Source: Fagopyrum homotropicum (taxonomy: Eukaryota > Streptophyta > Magnoliopsida > Caryophyllales > Polygonaceae). Taken from it: 64,000 bases of DNA. Below the pieces are notes generated by a model. That model was not told the origin of the DNA, did not search any database, and saw only the letters and a program-made list of their open reading frames with translations. Every line of letters starts with the position of its first letter. Positions within the stretch are counted from its first letter, which is position 1. Positions 23,301 through 33,726 of the stretch are shown here, one piece after another. The position numbers and the translations under genes were made by a program. Where the stretch lies: contig BSWB01000001.1 in the NCBI GenBank assembly GCA_033239125.1, positions 115,872,916 to 115,936,915 of the forward strand. Direction: 5' to 3'.

Positions 23301-24482
23301 ATTATTACTGGGATGAGCCGCTGCTATTCAAGCGCGGACCGGATGGGATGCTTCGTAGATGCATTCCGGAAGATGAGGTTAATAGCGTTATACGACATTG
23401 CCATTCGCTTCCTTGTGGAGGACATGCTATCACCGATAAAACATGCGCTAAGGTATTACGTTCCGGTTTCTTTTGGCCTACATTATTTAAAGATGTACAA
23501 GCTTTTGTTGTCTCTTGTGATGCATGCCAAAGAACAGGGAACTTATCAAGGAGGAACGAGATGCCACTTAATAACATCCAAGAGGTGGAAATCTTCGATG
23601 TATGGGGGATTGACTTCATGGGACCTTTCCCATCCTCCGGAGGAAACCTCTATATCCTTCTTGCGGTTGACTACGTCTCTAGATGGGTTGAAGCCATTGC
23701 TTCCCCCACTAATGACGCCAAGGTGGTAGTAAAGTTCTTAAACAGGACTATCTTTCCACGGTTTGGAACTCCGCGCATCATCATCAGCGATGGAGGAACG
23801 TATTTCATCAACCGGAAGTTCAAGGCACTTCTATCGAAGTATGGGGTAACCCATAAGGTATCAACCGCTTATCACCCTCAAACTAGTGGACAGGTCGAGA
23901 TCTCGAATAGAGAAATCAAAGCAATTTTGGAGAAGACCGTCTCTAGAACGAGGAAAGATTGGTCCATGAAATTGGACGATGCTCTTTGGGCGTACAGGAC
24001 CGCATTTAAGACCCCCATAGGTACCACCCCTTAAAATTTGGTATCTGAGAAGTCTTGCCATTTGCCCGTCGAATTGGAACACAAGGCGTATTGGGCGATC
24101 AAATGGTTGAATTTCGACATTAAGGAGGCCGGCGAGAAGCGACTATTGGAACTCAACGAGCTGGAGGAGCTGCGTTTGAACGCTTATGAGAATTCCAAAA
24201 ATCTACAAGGAAAGGACGAAGAGATGGCATGACAAGCGTATCGTCCCAAAGGAGCTTAACGAAGGAGACTTAGTTCTACTCTTCAACTCCCGCCTCCGCC
24301 TTTTCCCAGGTAAGTTAAAATCCAGATGGACCGGACCTTATGTTGTGAAACATGTTTTTCCTCATGGTTCAGTTGAGATATGGGGCGAAACTAGCGGAAG
24401 CTTCAAGGTCAACGGTCATAGACTTAAGAAGTACCAGCCGGAAACGCCGGTTGAGAAGGTTGCGCCAATATACCTCATTTGA
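20333..24482 (+). pseudogene. gag-protease-integrase polyprotein of Athila element 1 (no RT/RNase H)
   Basis: The start chosen is the ATG at 20333 (MRRTRTGKEI, conserved at 52197 in element 2). A coiled-coil-like, Pro/Arg-rich N-terminus leads to the gag capsid domain at about 20806-21350 (DYELRPQVLSMIRQCQFGG, CPHHGIPKIE). A low-complexity Asn-rich and Ser-rich stretch is at 21500-21710. The aspartic protease is near 22360-22680 (CDLGASVSIIPL, PIILGRPFL). The sequence then passes, still in frame, into an integrase zinc finger (23397-23540: HCHSLPCGGH, CDACQRTG). The integrase core follows, with Asp near 23611 (GIDFMGPF), Asp near 23791 (ISDGGTYF) and Glu near 23897 (QVEISNRE). The roughly 500 residues of RT and RNase H expected between protease and integrase are absent. 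The frame is open to 24034, where a TAC-to-TAA change (compare 54541) stops it. A one-base insertion in an A run near 24198 shifts the remaining integrase C-terminus (LKSRWTGPYVV, FKVNGHRLKKY; stop 24480-24482). Confidence 0.9.
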
Positions 24483-25292
24483 GATGCATTATGGTCCAGC
24501 TAGCGACCTTAAACCAAGCGCTTCTTGGGAGGCAACCCAAGGTATTGCTTTCTTTTCCCGTTTTCTAGTCTAGCTTAGATAGTTTGCTTTTGCTTTGTTT
24601 TGTTTGTTTTTGGCGTCCTAGACAGATAACAGGAGACATCTAAGGAAGGAGCATAACTGGAAGTTCAGAAGTTCGAGAATTCGAGAAGACGAAGTTAGAC
24701 AGAAGCATCTCGGTTACTGTCAGACCATCTCGACCGAGTTGATTCTTGAACAACCGAGGCGACTAGGGTTTCTGCAGAACCACCTCGGTCCTTACCACCT
24801 CGGTCCAGTCGAGACCATCTCGACCGAGGTGACAGCAGATCCAGGAACAGTATAAAAGGGGGAAAATTTATTTTTTTACCTTTTTACTCTCTTCGACTCG
24901 ACCGCGGCGCTCCTCACCTCGCTTCCTCTATTTTTGCTCGTTTTCGAAGATTTCCGCTTCCAAACTGCGATTGAGGAGTATAGGATCCCATTGCAACTAC
25001 AGATCTGCAAAGAAATCGAACGAATCGACCGAAACGAGGTAAAAACAGTCGAAACCCTAACTCGTTCATTCGTTTCGATTTGGGCTTTGGTTGCCCTTGA
25101 ATCTGCTGAGAAAATGCTTAAGTACCCCATAGGAAGCAATTGTAGTGATTTTTGGGGGAAAAGAACTGGATTTCTGAGATTGGAATCGTAAACTGTTGCG
25201 CCCGGTCCAGTCGAACTGCATCTCGACCGAGGTGATTCTTGAGGATTGTCAGCGACCGAGGTACTCTGACAGTTGCTGAAAAGAAAAAAAAA
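24483..25292 (+). promoter_or_regulatory. Intergenic region with internal promoter for the extra ORF
   Basis: Between integrase and the extra ORF. A motif cluster at 24704-24833 holds two exact CTCGACCGAG copies (24729-24738, 24819-24828) and at least five partial ones. Twenty-two bp later is a TATA box, TATAAAAGG (24851-24859), with a pyrimidine-rich leader to the ATG at 25293. A further exact motif is at 25222-25231. Element 2 has the same layout, TATAAAAGG at 55351-55359 and motif variants ending about 22 bp upstream. The conservation supports a real subgenomic promoter. Confidence 0.65.
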
Positions 25293-26735
25293 ATGAGTTC
25301 CGATCGTCGCCTTGCCCTCAGATATAGATCCTCACCCTCCCCTCCTTCCTCTTCTTCTTCCCGACCTTACCGCCCGGTGATCCACGAGAGATGCCGGGTC
25401 GATTATGAGCGTATAGCTAACCGTCCAGTGATTGCACCACGTTTTCTAGACGTGTCGGCTTTTGATTGCCTAGGGGTAGATGGAGACCTTAGGCGGATGA
25501 TCACCACAGTCGGGCTGGATCAGTTTACTGAGATCCGAGCCCCAGCTTACTTGGAGCCGACCCTGGAGTTCGTTAGCTCCTTCTCCTACCTCCCCACAGA
25601 TCAGTTTGTGAAGTACCGGTTGATGAGCCGGAACTTCATAGTTCCCTTAGAGGTTTGGAGAGAGATTTTCGGCTTTCCTGAGCCCACCGCCACTGACTTC
25701 CCCTCCCGATCCGTAGCTAGGGAGTTCTGGGGGCAGATTGCCCATATTACTGAGCATGCAGATAGATGGCACCCTGGAGATTCCAGGAAGAAGGTCATCT
25801 TCCACCTCGCCTTCAGATTAGCCCATAGGATATTCAGCGAGACACTTCTGGCGCGTACTGAGACGCCCCAGAAGATCCGACAGGGCGAGCTCTTCAGCCT
25901 TTACTGTATGGTCACGGGGGGTTTCCCAGACTTTGGCTTGATCTTGGCAGAGGACCTGCACAAGATCAAGGCTAAAGCGAAGGGAGATATCTGCTGCGGA
26001 GGTCTAGTCACCCACATAGCTGCTTATCACGGGATGGACCTCAGTGCTTGTACGATGGTGGCGGCTCCGAAGTTGCATGGGTTGCAGGAGATGATCACTC
26101 GGAGGATTCTAGTTCCCCGAGGTCTGACCACTCCATATGTTGCTATGCCGTGGGAGCGGACTGCGCCATAGGGGATCCGCTGGTCTGCTCAGTTCACAGT
26201 TTTCGATCCACATTATTGGCAGACAGCTTGGGCTCCACTGATGGAGGATCATAGGGAGGCAGCAGCAGCCCCAGCTGAGGATGAGGAGGAGGAGGCTGAC
26301 GATGATGAGGACACTATAGACGAGAGAGATGGTGGAGTCCCGATGGATACAGGGACATATACTACAGGGACGAGCGCACCGCCGATCATAGACTTGGATG
26401 ATGAGGAGGATACTGAGCCTACACCTTCTGCACCTCCCGCTAGATCTGCTAGGCGTCGGACACGCCGTCATAGAGATTCTGAGGTTCATCGTCGGATCGA
26501 CGACCTGACAGATCAAATTATAGATTCTTATGCTGCCCTTACTGTGGACATGCATGAGAGATTTGCTGCCCAGCACCGACACATTGACAGATGGACTCAT
26601 CAGATGTTAGAGGGGCAGCACTATCAGCGCAGGATGATGGAGCTACAGTTCCAGCAGACTATGGGCTATCCGTTCGATCCGACTCAGTATCCGTACGTAC
26701 CACCACCACCACCACCACCGGATGAGGATTATTGA
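25293..26735 (+). pseudogene. Extra ORF of Athila-type element 1 (function unknown)
   Basis: Frame of about 480 codons behind the internal TATA box, ending at TGA 26733-26735. The start at 25293 (MSSDRRLALR) matches the position in element 2 (55788). One in-frame TAG at 26169-26171 interrupts it; element 2 has AAG (Lys) there. Ser/Pro-rich N-terminus. A conserved domain of about 260 residues follows (RPVIAPRFLD, LEPTLEFVSSFSYLP, REFWGQIAHIT, AHRIFSETLLARTETP), reminiscent of Athila ORF1/plant transposon-protein families. Then come an acidic segment (EDEEEEADDDED), a basic NLS-like patch (RSARRRTRRHR), a likely coiled coil and a proline-rich C-terminus (PPPPPPPDEDY). No signal peptide or convincing membrane segment is seen, so calling it env-like is weakly supported; a nuclear or RNA-binding role fits the composition equally. 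Confidence 0.7.
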
Positions 26736-28198
26736 TGAGCTGCAGGATTTTCTTTATTATATTTTTATGCAGTTCAGCTATTTATCCGGTGAGTACTCTT
26801 GTCTCTTGACTTATATTGACCCACTGGGACAGTGTGTCCCAAGTATGGGGTATTTGTATTTATGTGATGACTTTGATGTACTTATTTGATGATTTCGATG
26901 TACGCACATTTGATCGGATATTTCATATTGATGCTTCATTTGCCTTTATATGTTTATCTGATATTACATGCATACTTACAGGTTATTTGATTGAGAAAAA
27001 CGTCGAAACTGAGAAAAAAAATGGTTTTAAAATTTTTTTTTGACCTCGACCGAGTCAGTTCTGGCCAAACGAGGCGTTTCACCTCGGTTGAACCAAGAAC
27101 ACCTCGACCGAGGTGGGTTAACTGAGAGTTTTCGAAAATTATTTTTGTGTTACCTATCTGGATATGATCTCAGTGAAGATCTTGTTTACTGACTGGTTTT
27201 AAGTTCTTTATGTGTTTGAAAGGTTTTATAATATGTTTAAGTTGCTAAATGCTTTGTTTGAAATTATTGGCATGTTTAATACTTTGTTTTTATCCAAATT
27301 ATGTTGAATTTGAAGGTTGACACCACAAGATAAGTTCTCTCACTTTCTTCCTAGAAAGACCAAGGCAATTCATTCTTCTCTCTTCTTCTTCTTGATCATG
27401 CTTAACCCCTCATATACATTTTGCCTCCTTTACCTATCCGGGAATTTGGAAGCAAGCGAAGTGGTGAAAGCAAGTGAAGTTAAAGTTGAGAAGTTGGCTG
27501 GAAGTGAAAGTGCTAGAAAGTAATAATAGGTTTGGGGAAGTCAATCATGAAGATGAGTAACTCGGCACCATTCACATAGCCGGGTGTTTGTGTCTTGCCA
27601 AAGTCGGATTGAGCGATATTCCTAACGGGTCATGGTATGTGCATCAAGGGTTTGATGCATCTCAAGAAATTGATGATTGCTGATTTCCTAGGCTTCGGTT
27701 ATTGTGCACCTCTGTCCATGCATCCCAAAAAGTAAAGTAAAAAGAAAAAAAAGTGTGAAATAAGCAAAGCTTATTGGTGGAAGATGTTGCAAGTCAAAGT
27801 GAAAGTGAAGTTCATCCTTTTCCCGGATTCTAGCACCACATTACCTTACATACATCCCTACCCTACACGTTTCTTGACCTTTTCTTTTGGGAAGTCCTTG
27901 AGACCTTGAGCTTGTTGATTGACTTAGTGGTTTAAACTGGATTATACATGATTAATTTTGATAATTATGATTTATTATGCATTCTATGGTTTTATGCAAA
28001 GATGAACAACTTTCCTATATTTATAAAATGTTTTGAGCATATTGAGTTTTTAATTCCATGAAGTATTCTCTTAGAGTGATCTATGATTGTAACACACCAT
28101 AAAAATGTTTTTAAAAGATTTTCATTGATTTTCTTGACTTATAATCCATTCTATCTTGTCTTCTATATGCGGAACTTGCTCGGGGACAAGCAAGGGCT
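26736..28198 (+). other. 3' noncoding tail of Athila element 1
   Basis: Untranslated 1.46 kb. It contains an internal polypurine-like copy at 26841-26855 and exact CTCGACCGAG copies at 27045-27054 and 27103-27112. A block at 27553-27720 is strongly conserved with 58023-58188. Short open frames here are not conserved with element 2. Confidence 0.7.
26841..26855 (+). promoter_or_regulatory. Internal polypurine-like tract
   Basis: AAGTATGGGGTATTT, identical over 15 bases to the tract that abuts the 3' LTR (28199-28213), placed about 105 bp after the extra ORF stop. Element 2 has the same pair (57331-57345 and 58656-58670). Confidence 0.6.
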
Positions 28199-28213
28199 AA
28201 GTATGGGGTATTT
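28199..28213 (+). promoter_or_regulatory. Polypurine tract of Athila element 1
   Basis: AAGTATGGGGTATTT directly before the 3' LTR, the expected plus-strand priming position; it is less pure than most tracts. Confidence 0.75.
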
Positions 28214-29977
28214 TGATAGCATGAATTATAGTCTATATTTTGAGGTTTGTTTGGACGTTTTATCTTCATAATCTGCATGTTAGCATGTATAATATGTGAT
28301 TATATTACCATTTCATCTACCTTTTCGGGAATCGAGGTCTACACCTAGTTTTGCTGTAATTGTAGGTAAGATGGCACGTTTTGCATCAAAAAGGAGCAAA
28401 AAGGAGTCATGAGTCATTTGGAGCTACATTGAGGAGCATAAGGAACCATCCAGGAAGCATAGCCATGGATTAAAGATTTACTTTGGACCAGTTTTGAGAG
28501 ATTTCACATTCAGTTATGACTCACCTCGGTTGACCAGAGATTCATCTCGACCGAGGTGATCCAGAGACGCCGACTCGACCGAGGCGAACACCTAGGACGC
28601 GGCGAGAATATTTTATTCTTGGCTGAGATCTTTTATCTTTGGAAGGTGATCTTATATTTTTGGGCTTAACTCCTGGAAGGAAGAAGATCTTATATTTTAC
28701 CTATTTTTATGGGAAAAGATCTTTCTAAGATATTTTATCTTTGGAGGGTTATTTTCCTATAAAAAGGGTTGGATTTCCACAAATCCAACATCCCGCTTAC
28801 ACCGAAAGATCCGCTATCACCCCCTCTTATCTAGCATACATCACCGCAGCCGTACTCCAGTGGGGAGTTTCGAAGAACCTTTTTGAAGGTTGAAGGAAGA
28901 TTGAAGATTATAGCTTTTATAGCTTTTTGGAGGGTTTTGTAAGATTGTCTTTAATTCCCTCACTTGTTGTCTTGTCTTGTTGGATTGCTATCCAAGGAAC
29001 GCTTTGTTGTGATATTTGATTCAGTTATTGAAGTCTTTTTCATTAAATTCTTCTTGTTCAAATATTCACCTTCTTTCCATATATTTAATACTTTCATAAT
29101 GATGATGAGTGGCTAATTTCCTTGTGTGATTCTAGGGTGATTGGCTGAAGGTTGTGGGAAAAACAATGATAGAATAATCTTAGATTCCAGTAGGACCCTG
29201 AAAGTTCGAGTCTTTAACCTTAACCCTAAGCATCTCGTTCAGTCGATGAACATCTCGGCCGGGGTGGAATTCTTCTGACCGAGGTGACTTATCCGATCCT
29301 AAACTGAGAGTTAAGTGTTAGAGTTTGCCAAATCCTATTCTTATTACACCTTTCCTGGTTCAAAGCAAGCTTAGGATGAGACTTACCCGGTAATTCCTTA
29401 GTTTGTGTACCAACGATCATAAGTGTAGGTAATAAAGGTTTATCCTTTATTGGGGTTTGAGTGTGCTTCCATCCCATCTTTGTGAGTTAGCCTGAGACTT
29501 ACCCGGTAAAGGTTGATTCTATTTCCTTAGATGGTGTGTTAGTTTGAGGTAATAGTTCTTTATCTTAATTCCTTGAGACTTACTCGGTAATAGGAGTTAC
29601 GGTTTTGGATTAGTGAGTAGTGAGACTTACCCGGTGATCTACTCCACTTTAGTAACACCTTCCCCTTGCAAAAATCTCAGCTTGTCCGCTTATCTTTAGA
29701 TCTTGAGTTGGAACCATAACTAGAAGCTTTAATCCCTAGAATTGCATATTTGCTTTATTGACTTCTTATTCATCTTTGATTGTGTTAATTGCTCTTGTGG
29801 TTAGTATTCACGAAGCTTACCGTTACTGACTTTGTTTCACCGAGTCCCTGTGATCGACCCCTGGAATTTCTTGCTTTTTACTACGATTGACCCGTACACT
29901 GCGGGTTCGCATCCTCGTTTTAAGCTTAAGTCTAGGGTTATAAATTTAAAGCTTGCACACACCGTTTGGAGCGAACA
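28214..29977 (+). repeat. 3' LTR of Athila-type element 1
   Basis: 1764 bp, TGATAGCATG to GCGAACA; matches 18441-20205 with small substitutions and a one-base indel near its start. Exact CTCGACCGAG at 28546-28555 and 28574-28583; TATA box at 28758. Confidence 0.95.
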
Positions 29978-29982
29978 GAAAT

Positions 29983-30299
29983 TAAACCTTATTAGGAGTT
30001 GTTGATTCTATGCAGAAACATGAAATGAAAGCAAATTTTTTAAGTTCTTCATCAATGGTTCAACCAGAAAAAATAGAAAAGAGATGAAAAATAAAGAGAG
30101 AAGAGTTAAAATAATTATGTTCAAATCGTTTTACAGTGGTTAGTTTGTAATACTTACAAAATTAGGATCATTATTATACAAAATTAATTTATATCGATTA
30201 CCCTACTAAAAATTTTCACTGAAGAAACCCAAAAAAAATTTCATTAAAAATGTTTGTTGTTATGGTATATATTCTTTTTGATATTGTATGGTAAGCAGT
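29983..30299. other. Host DNA right of the Athila insertion
   Basis: AT-rich continuation of the sequence interrupted at 18440; no gene seen. Confidence 0.5.
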
Positions 30300-30993
30300 T
30301 AGACTAGATCATCTTCTAGAGACTCTCCAACCTAGAGCATCCTTTCGGATGAGCTCAACCACATGTGGAGGTGTCGATGAGAAACCATATGGGGATCGTG
30401 TCCCAATTTTGCGAGCTTATCGGCGACACAATTGACTTCCCTGAAAACGTGATGAATCCTAACCTACTAGAAGCTAACCAAAATGTTAGAGATATCCGAA
30501 ATGATAAGGTCAAGTTCCCATGGAGGTTTTCATGTTTGTTTTATAGAATTGATAATTGTAAGTTTATCTACTTCAATTTCAATATTGTTGATCTCCAGAT
30601 CACATGCCTTGATCAAACCTTCCCGTAGCGCACATGCTTCAGCATGGAGGACCAATATGTTTTCACATTGTCATAACCTAGGGAGATGGTTGATGCATGT
30701 TGGTTTCTAAGAATGAATCTGTAGGCCGACTCTCCCGATTCACGTATAGATCAATCAAAATTTAGTTTGGTGAATTCATTTTTGGGTTTTATCCACCGGA
30801 TATTCCTAGTTGTCTATTGTTTTTAGCCGAATTTTGTTTTGTTCGATTCTTCCTTTTGTTTGCCTCTTTCCAATTCTTTATTTGTTCTTGCACACGTGCT
30901 TCAGTATTTTGGGTTTTCTTATCATTAAAAATGTTTTCATTTCTTGAGTACCAAACATTCCACCAAGTAATGGCCAGTTGTACTATTGCTTTA
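30300..30993 (-). pseudogene. LINE RNase H-domain relic
   Basis: Minus-strand C-terminal part of a plant L1-type element. From right to left it reads LAITWWNVWYSRNENIF (about 30985-30930), RWIKPKNEFTKLNFDRSIRE (about 30800-30740), then AEACALREGLIKACDLEIN (about 30645-30590). It ends FREVNCVADKLAKLGHDP (about 30445-30390). These are the linker and RVT_3 RNase H motifs in the correct order. Several frame changes and stops are present. It is cut at 30994 by the inverted Athila LTR. Confidence 0.75.
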
Positions 30994-32053
30994 TGTTCGC
31001 TCTCAGACGTGTGTGTATTATGAACGATATAGCTTTAAATTTATAATCTAATATATAAGCCTGCAACAATATGCGAACCCACAGTGTACGAATCAATTGT
31101 AATAACGGCAAATACTCCAGGGTTGAACACAAGGACTATGGTGAAAGAAAGATCGGTAATTCAGGTTGTGAATAAAAAAACAAGCAACAAAGCAAATATA
31201 TCAAAGATGATGTAATAACCAGGTAAAGAAAATGCGGATTCTAGAGATTAAAGCATCCAGTTGTGGTTCCGACTCAAGATCTCAAAAGATAACGTGGACA
31301 AAGTTGAGGTTTGCAAAGGGAAGGTGTTTCTAAGGTGGGAATAGATCACCGGGTAAGTCGCACTACTCACTATCCCAAACCAAAGATCCTCTCACCGGGT
31401 AAGTCTCAAGGTACTAAGGAAAGGAACTATAATCTCAAAGCAACACACCACCCAAGGGGATAGAACCAACCTTTACCGGGTAAGTCTCAGGCTAACTCTC
31501 AAAGATGGAATGAAGGCACACTTAAACCCCAATAAAGGATAAACCTTTATTACCTACACTCATGATCTTGGGTATACAAACAAAGGAATCACCGGGTAAG
31601 TCTCATCCTAGGCTTGCATTGAACCAGGAAAGGTATAAAAAGGATAGGATTTGGCAAACTGAAACCTCAACTTAGATAAGGATCAGGAATGGTCTCGCCT
31701 CACTCAATTCATGTACTATCTCGGTCGAGATGTTCCACGACTGACCGAGGTGTTCGTCGGTTAAGGTAAATGCTCGAGATTTCAGGGTCCACTGGGATAA
31801 GGGCTCATTCTTTCATCGTCTTCCCCACAACTTTCAGCCAATCACCCTAGAACCGCAAAAAGAACTTAGCTAACAATCATCATGATAACAATAATCAAAT
31901 ATATAAGAAAGGAATCAATATTCAAACAAGAAAACCTTAACATAAAGGTCTCAATAACTCATTCAAACAATCAAACTGCGTTCCTTAATCACAACCAGGA
32001 AGACAAAAAATCAATCCAAACTAAGAAAATCTTACAAACTAAGAAAATCTTAC
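30994..32053 (-). mobile_element. Inverted partial Athila-type LTR
   Basis: Reverse complement of the 3' part of the element-2 type LTR, beginning at its terminal end (TGTTCGCTCTCAGACG at 30994). It runs inward to the point reading GTAAGATTTTCTTAG, and includes the GAGACTTACCCGGT repeats on the minus strand and the motif CTCGGTCGAG at 31720-31729. A 17-bp end unit (AACTAAGAAAATCTTAC) is tandemly doubled at 32020-32053. U3 is missing. Confidence 0.85.
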
Positions 32054-32434
32054 GGGGGAACGAAATTTGATTGACCTTTGAAGGAAGTTGTAAGATTTTC
32101 TTAGTTTGGATTGATTTTGTTGTCTTTCTGGTTGTGATTAAGGAACACAATTTGATTGTTTGATTGAGTTATTGAGACCTTTGTGTTAAGGTTTTCTTGC
32201 TTGAATATTGATTCATTTCTTATATATTTGATTATTGTTATCATGATGATTGTTGGCTAAGTTCTTTATGCCATTCTAAGGTGATTGGCTGAAGGTTGTA
32301 GGAAAGACGATGAAAGAATGAGTCTTTATCCTAGTGGACCCTGAAAGCTCGAGCCTTTACCTAAACCATCGAACATCTCGGTCAGTTGTGGAACATCTCG
32401 ACCGAGATGGTACATGATCTGAGCGAGGCGAGAC
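32054..32434 (+). mobile_element. Left part of the 5' LTR of Athila element 2
   Basis: After about 22 bp of filler, sequence from about 32076 matches the 3' LTR (59380-59745) up to GAGGCGAGAC, where the copia element is inserted; it resumes at 51367. The first ~700 bp (U3 with promoter) are missing. Exact CTCGACCGAG at 32397-32406. Confidence 0.85.
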
Positions 32435-33683
32435 TGAAAACTCCACCTTGATTATAATGGTTTACAGGTGTTAATGATGGAAGACTTCACACAAATGTAG
32501 TAGTTGGATATACTAAAATTGTATTGATTATATTTCTAGATATTTGGTTGGTTTGAATTCAGTGCAGGTTTCATCTAAATATCAAGGGCCTTGAAGTTGG
32601 ATTCAAGAACAAAGGAAGATAACAAGTTCAAAAGGACGAAATCAAGGGCCTTGTAATTATAGATGCACGGAACAAGAATTCAAAATGCAGGTGAAGATTT
32701 TATTGGAAGATTCCGTAACGGAAAGATCTCATCAACCAAAGATCTTATCAACCGAAGGAAGATCTTATTAAACGAAGAAAGATCTCAACCGAAGAAAAGA
32801 GAATCTTTTCTAGAAGATTTTCTAAACAATAAACAGCAAAAAATATCTTCTCTATCGATTCAACAGAAGAAGAGAATATCAAGGAGTAAAGGACTCGACG
32901 TGTTCGTAGGGGCTGATGACTTACAACGTCTACCTTATCTCCAAACAAGAAACGATCTTCATGGAAAAGAAGATTCATCTTCAAACGGTCATCTCTACAA
33001 CGGTTAGAAGACCTTTCCATAGAAGAATATAAATAAAGATGATAGTCGAAGAAGAAAGACACACAAGCTCACACAAGGAAATCTCTTTACATCTTCTAGC
33101 AACATAATCATCTTCATTCGTTGCTTTTCTTTCTCTCATTCACGCAAAAGCTTTATCCCCTTAGAGAGAGAAAACACTAGAGCGCCATTGGAAGATATAA
33201 ATAGTGTTATACTAGAGTGTGTGTTACTCTGCGAAGTAACTAGGCTATTATAGCTAGGTTAAGAGTTGGAGCTAGATCGTAGCATTGGCTACATTGAGTG
33301 AAGAAGGGGATTTCTTCTAGTTTGTATCTAGTACTCTTTGAAGCTAATAATAGATAGTTAGATCCTACGGATATACCCTGGGACGGAGAGTAGGTTGTTT
33401 AGAGCCGAACTTCGTAAACATATCCTCGTGTCAATCTTTTCAATTACTCATCATATATACTTTATTGTGATTAACTTTGTTTTGCAGGAGCAAAAAGTCA
33501 ATGCCCTTGAAAAGAGTTTCAAAGCCTTGAAATCAAAGTTTCACGAGAAGCACAGATTGACATCAAGGCCTTTGAAAGAAGTTTCAAGGCCTTGAGATTT
33601 GGTTTGCGAAAATTTCTCATACTCTATTCAACCCCCCTTCTAGAGTGTCATTTAACTTATTTATTTCACCTACTGGTTCTTCA
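32435..33683 (+). repeat. 5' LTR of copia element 1
   Basis: 1249 bp. TATAAATA at 33028-33035 is a likely TATA box. Copies of the TCAAGGCCTTGA motif: near 32582, 32642 and 33568 (variants) and exact at 33584-33595. The 3' LTR is ~90 bp shorter because of a deletion near its end. Confidence 0.92.
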
Positions 33684-33685
33684 AT

Positions 33686-33697
33686 TGGTATCAGAGC
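33686..33697 (+). promoter_or_regulatory. Primer binding site (initiator tRNA-Met)
   Basis: TGGTATCAGAGC, 2 bp after the copia 5' LTR. Confidence 0.95.
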
Positions 33698-33726
33698 TAG
33701 ACTCACGTTTATTGATTTAACCATCA

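Larger units (their letters stand above)
18441..29977 (+). mobile_element. Athila-type LTR retrotransposon lacking reverse transcriptase
   Basis: Complete 11.5-kb element. Two LTRs (18441-20205 and 28214-29977) begin TGATAGCATG and end GAGCGAACA, and differ at only about 15-20 positions by eye (about 99% identity), so the insertion is recent. The 5-bp direct repeat GAAAT flanks it (18436-18440 and 29978-29982). Order: LTR, tRNA-Asp primer site, gag-protease-integrase frame, internal TATA box, extra ORF, long 3' noncoding tail with two polypurine-like tracts, LTR. No reverse transcriptase or RNase H is encoded, so mobilisation would need enzymes from a related element. Integrase and extra ORF each also carry breaks. 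Confidence 0.95.

Noticed and set aside
25293..26735. Extra Athila ORF as a viral envelope glycoprotein
   Set aside because: No signal peptide, cleavage site or transmembrane segment can be seen; it is acidic/basic, coiled-coil and proline-rich.
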